Positions 30,988 to 33,566 of a stretch of 33,566 nt of DNA are shown here, piece by piece (within the stretch, counting starts at the first letter, position 1; each line of letters opens with the position of its first letter). Location of the stretch: assembly GCA_030267965.1 (NCBI GenBank), contig BRYA01000450.1, positions 1 to 33,566 on the forward strand. Direction: 5' to 3'. Both the position numbers and the translations under genes were made by a program. The stretch is from Triparma columacea. Lineage: Eukaryota; Sar; Bolidophyceae; Parmales; Triparmaceae. The notes beneath the pieces are model-generated. The model was not told where the DNA came from and did no database searches. It was given only the letters and a program-made list of their open reading frames with translations.

Positions 30988-33475
30988 ATGAAATCCATGC
31001 TCTTCCTCATCCTGACCCTGACCCTCTTGCCAGGGATCGTCCTTGGTTTCCAACCCACGACCAAGTATGAATTGAAGGATGCCATCGAATCTCACCTTAC
31101 TGGATCTTCCGACAAGGGTCCCATTAACAATTGGGATACTTCATTGATCACCGACATGTCGAAGCTGTTTTGTGGTGATAACGTATATTGTGATTGTGGT
31201 AGTTTATGTTCAGAGTACCGACAATTCAATCAGGATATCTCAGGATGGGACACTTCCCAGGTTACTGATATGTCTTCCATGTTTGACGGCGCCCGGGACT
31301 TCAATCAGGATATCTCAGGATGGGATACTTCCCAGGTTACTTCTATATTATACATGTTTTACGCCGCCTACGACTTCAATCAGGATATCTCAGGATGGGA
31401 TACTTCCCAGGTTACTTCTATGTCAGGAATGTTTTACGAAGCCTCCAACTTCAATCAGGATATCTCAGGATGGGATACCTCCCAGGTTACTTCTATGTCA
31501 GGAATGTTTTACGGAGCCTCCAACTTCAATCAGGATATCTCAGGATGGAACGTATGTGCATGTACTAATTTCGACGATATGTTTTCATCGTCAGGATATT
31601 CCGGATCCTCCTTATCCACGGCACAATGCACGGGCTGCCCTTCCGGTAGGTACACGGAGGGAACTGGAGAATATGTCCAAGGAGGAAACCCATGCCAAGG
31701 TACGTTTGTTTCTTCTCGAGGGGGGGTCCGCCCAAGTTTGTCTCTCCTCGAGAACTGGGGTGTCTTCGATTTTGGGAGGGGGGTCCGTCCAAGGGGGGGT
31801 CCGAGGGGGGTCCGAGGGGTCAAGGGGGTGAAAAAAACGAGTAACACACACGCAAAATATTTAACACAAGAAAAACACCAAAACCACAGGATGCGAAGCC
31901 GGCAAATACTCGTCCACAACTGCAGCTACGTCATGTCAAGGTAAGTTTGTTTCTTTTTGAGTACCGGGGGTTCTTCGATTTTTGGAGGGGGGTCCGTCCA
32001 AGGGGGGGTCCGAGGGGTCAAGGGGGTGGGGAAAAAACGAGTCACACGCCAAAGACAAAATATCTAACATAAGAAAAAACACGAAAAACCACAGGATGTG
32101 AAGCCGGCAAACACTCTGGTGAGGCAGCAACAACATGTCAAGGTGAGTTTGTTTCTTTCGAGAACCGGGGTCTTCGATTTAGGGAGGAGGGTCCGTCCGA
32201 GGGGGATTAGGAAGGGTGAAGTCACACAAAATAATCTAACACCAAAGATAAACGCGAAAAACCACAGAATGCGAAGCCGGCAAATACTTCTCAGAGGCAG
32301 CTACGACATGTGTCGAAGAATGTCCTGCGGGAACCTACACTTTCGCCTCAACCTCATCATGCGACAAGTGCCAAGCGGGAACCTATTCTGGAGTAGAGGG
32401 AGCCACTGCTGCCACAACGTGTCAAGGTGAGTTTATTTCTTTAAGAGAACCCGAACTTGTTTGGGTTGGTTTGTTTCGGGTGTTTGGGGATGGGAGGGGA
32501 TGTCTGAGGGGGGGAGGGGATCGAGTGTGGGTCTGGTGTGGGGGATCTGTTTTGTTTGGGTTTGTTCCGCGTGTCAACACAGGAAAACTCACATGTACGT
32601 CAAACCCCAAATAATCCACAAACAAACGCCAAAACCTCAGCATGTGGGGCGGGAACCTACTCTGGGGAAGCAGCGTCAACATGCACGACTTGCGTGGCTG
32701 GAACATACTCCGGGGAGGCAGCTTCAGCATGCGACAGGTGCCAAGCGGGAACCTATTCTGGAGTAGAGGGAGCCACTGCTGCCACAACGTGTCAAGGTGA
32801 GTTTTTTTCTTCTCCGAGAAACGGGATGGGTCCGTTCAAGTGGGTGGAAAAAAACGAGTCACACGCCAAAACCAAAATAATCTAACACGAAAAAAACGCC
32901 AAAACAACAGGATGCGAAGCCGGCAAATACTCTGGGGAGGCAGCGTCAACATGCACAGGATGTGAAGCAGGCAAGTACTCTGGGGAGGCAGCGTCAACAT
33001 GCGTCGAAGAATGTCCCGCGGGAACCTACACAAGAGCCTCAACCTCAGCATGCAAAAATTGCCAAGCGGGAACCTATTCTGGAGTAGAGGGAGCCACAAC
33101 GTTTCAAGGTGAGTTTGTTTCTTTTGGAGAACCCAAACTTGTTTGGGTTGGTTTGTTTCGGGGAGGTCAGGGTTGCGTTGGGGGTGTCCGAGGGGTGTGG
33201 GCTGGGTGTATGGGGATCCTATTTGTTCAAGTTTGTTCGGGGGGAAAACACAAGAAAACAACTCACACGATCACCCCCCCAAAATAATCTACAAACAAAC
33301 GTTAAAACCTCAGCATGTTGGGCGGGAACCTACAGCTCGATAGAGGGTGCCACAACATGCACATATTGCGGAACCGGCAAATACTCTTCCACAGAGGGAG
33401 CGACGTCATGCATAGAATGCGGTGCGGGAACCTACTCTGCAGCCACAGCAGCGTCTGCAGAATCGACATGTCAAG
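30988..33475 (+). CDS. Secreted DUF285 and Cys-rich (GCC2/GCC3-like) repeat protein, 3' incomplete
   Basis: Seven exons are visible (30988-31699, 31890-31940, 32095-32142, 32268-32426, 32641-32796, 32911-33108, 33314-33475), and the gene runs past the window after at least 495 residues. Residues 1-20 are a clear signal peptide. Exon 1 carries five 25-residue repeats with F-N-Q-D-I-S-G-W-D-T-S-Q-V-T, the BspA/DUF285 pattern. Exons 2-7 encode Cys-rich modules of about 15-17 residues with C-x-A-G-(T/K)-Y-S and a closing T-C-Q, like GCC2/GCC3 (ephrin-receptor-like) repeats of protist surface proteins. All introns are phase 1 and all internal exons are multiples of three. An adhesin or surface-receptor role is likely from the family. 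A transmembrane segment, if any, lies beyond the window. Exon 6 has Phe (TTT) where its sisters have Cys. Confidence 0.85.
31225..31599 (+). repeat. 75-bp coding repeat, five units (DUF285)
   Basis: Units begin at 31225, 31300, 31375, 31450 and 31525. The block TTCAATCAGGATATCTCAGG is identical in all five, silent sites included. The fifth unit diverges after 30 bases. This points to recent expansion or conversion inside the first exon of the secreted protein. Confidence 0.92.
31700..33313 (+). repeat. Homogenised intron-exon cassette array
   Basis: The six introns (31700-31889, 31941-32094, 32143-32267, 32427-32640, 32797-32910, 33109-33313) fall into two sequence classes. Introns 1, 2, 3 and 5 share elements such as a GGGGTCCGTC block, AACGAGT(C)ACAC and an A-rich end before ACCACAG or AACAACAG. 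Introns 4 and 6 share ACTTGTTTGGGTTGGTTTGT and end AAAACCTCAG. Each class is followed by its own exon start: GATGCGAAGCCGGCAAA-like after the first, CATGTGGGGCGGGAACC-like after the second. The duplicated unit is therefore intron plus exon. Confidence 0.88.
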
Positions 33476-33566
33476 GTGAGAATCAACTGCAACAATTACA
33501 ACAAATTCCGCCGGTCATTGAATCTAATTTGTCATCGAATCTTACTTATCATTCCTCTGTTCAAAC

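Noticed and set aside
1..33566. tRNA, rRNA, CRISPR arrays, phage or bacterial defence systems
   Set aside because: I saw no cloverleaf with A and B boxes, no rRNA core sequence and no spaced palindromic repeat array. The tandem repeats found are minisatellites, coding repeats or intron-exon cassettes. Structured RNAs could still be missed by eye.

Overview
The window is the end of a eukaryotic nuclear chromosome. It opens with about 11.7 copies of the telomere repeat CCCTAA (TTAGGG read toward the end), then runs through densely packed, intron-rich genes. Introns are short, with GTGAG or GTAAG donors and CAG or TAG acceptors. The SSAF motif after the signal peptide of one protein resembles the bipartite plastid-targeting signal of algae with red-derived secondary plastids. 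Together with large low-complexity tracts, BspA-type repeat proteins and the telomere type, this suggests a stramenopile alga (for example Bolidophyceae/Parmales, a diatom or a pelagophyte). The lineage is inference; no marker gene proves it.

Layout, left to right: telomere (1-70); a START-like gene cut off by the telomere (66-2969, -); a 1,615-residue multipass membrane protein of unknown function in five exons (3803-9272, -); tubulin-binding cofactor C (9900-11520, -), divergent from a TPR co-chaperone-like gene (11658-13046, +); a YiiD-type hotdog thioesterase (13177-13958, -); an AT-rich gene-poor stretch with a 24-N assembly gap; a putatively plastid-targeted protein with several NUMOD3-like modules (15191-17120, -); a three-RRM CELF/Bruno-like RNA-binding protein (17449-20661, +); alkaline ceramidase (20948-22029, -); a PH-domain protein (22388-23603, +); an HRD1-type ER ubiquitin ligase with a long new N-terminus (23706-27564, -); a TraB-family protein (27707-28998, -); an intronless BspA-type LRR protein (29464-30378, +); a small TIR element; and the first seven coding exons of a secreted DUF285 plus Cys-rich repeat protein that runs off the right edge (30988-33475, +). 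I built exon models by hand from splice motifs; within each gene given as spliced, every junction keeps the reading frame.

Most genes are unrelated housekeeping functions: tubulin folding, chaperones, lipid and sphingolipid metabolism, ERAD and RNA processing. The window is not an operon-like system. Its most striking theme is structural. Three separate genes (START-like, HRD1-like and the secreted Cys-rich protein) carry tandem duplications whose units span exon-intron boundaries, so that a copied splice site makes a new exon: a 33-nt microexon, a disordered N-terminal extension, and a cassette array of phase 1-1 exons with near-identical introns. A second theme is the right-hand pair of neighbouring BspA-type surface or repeat genes, with a MITE-like element between them.
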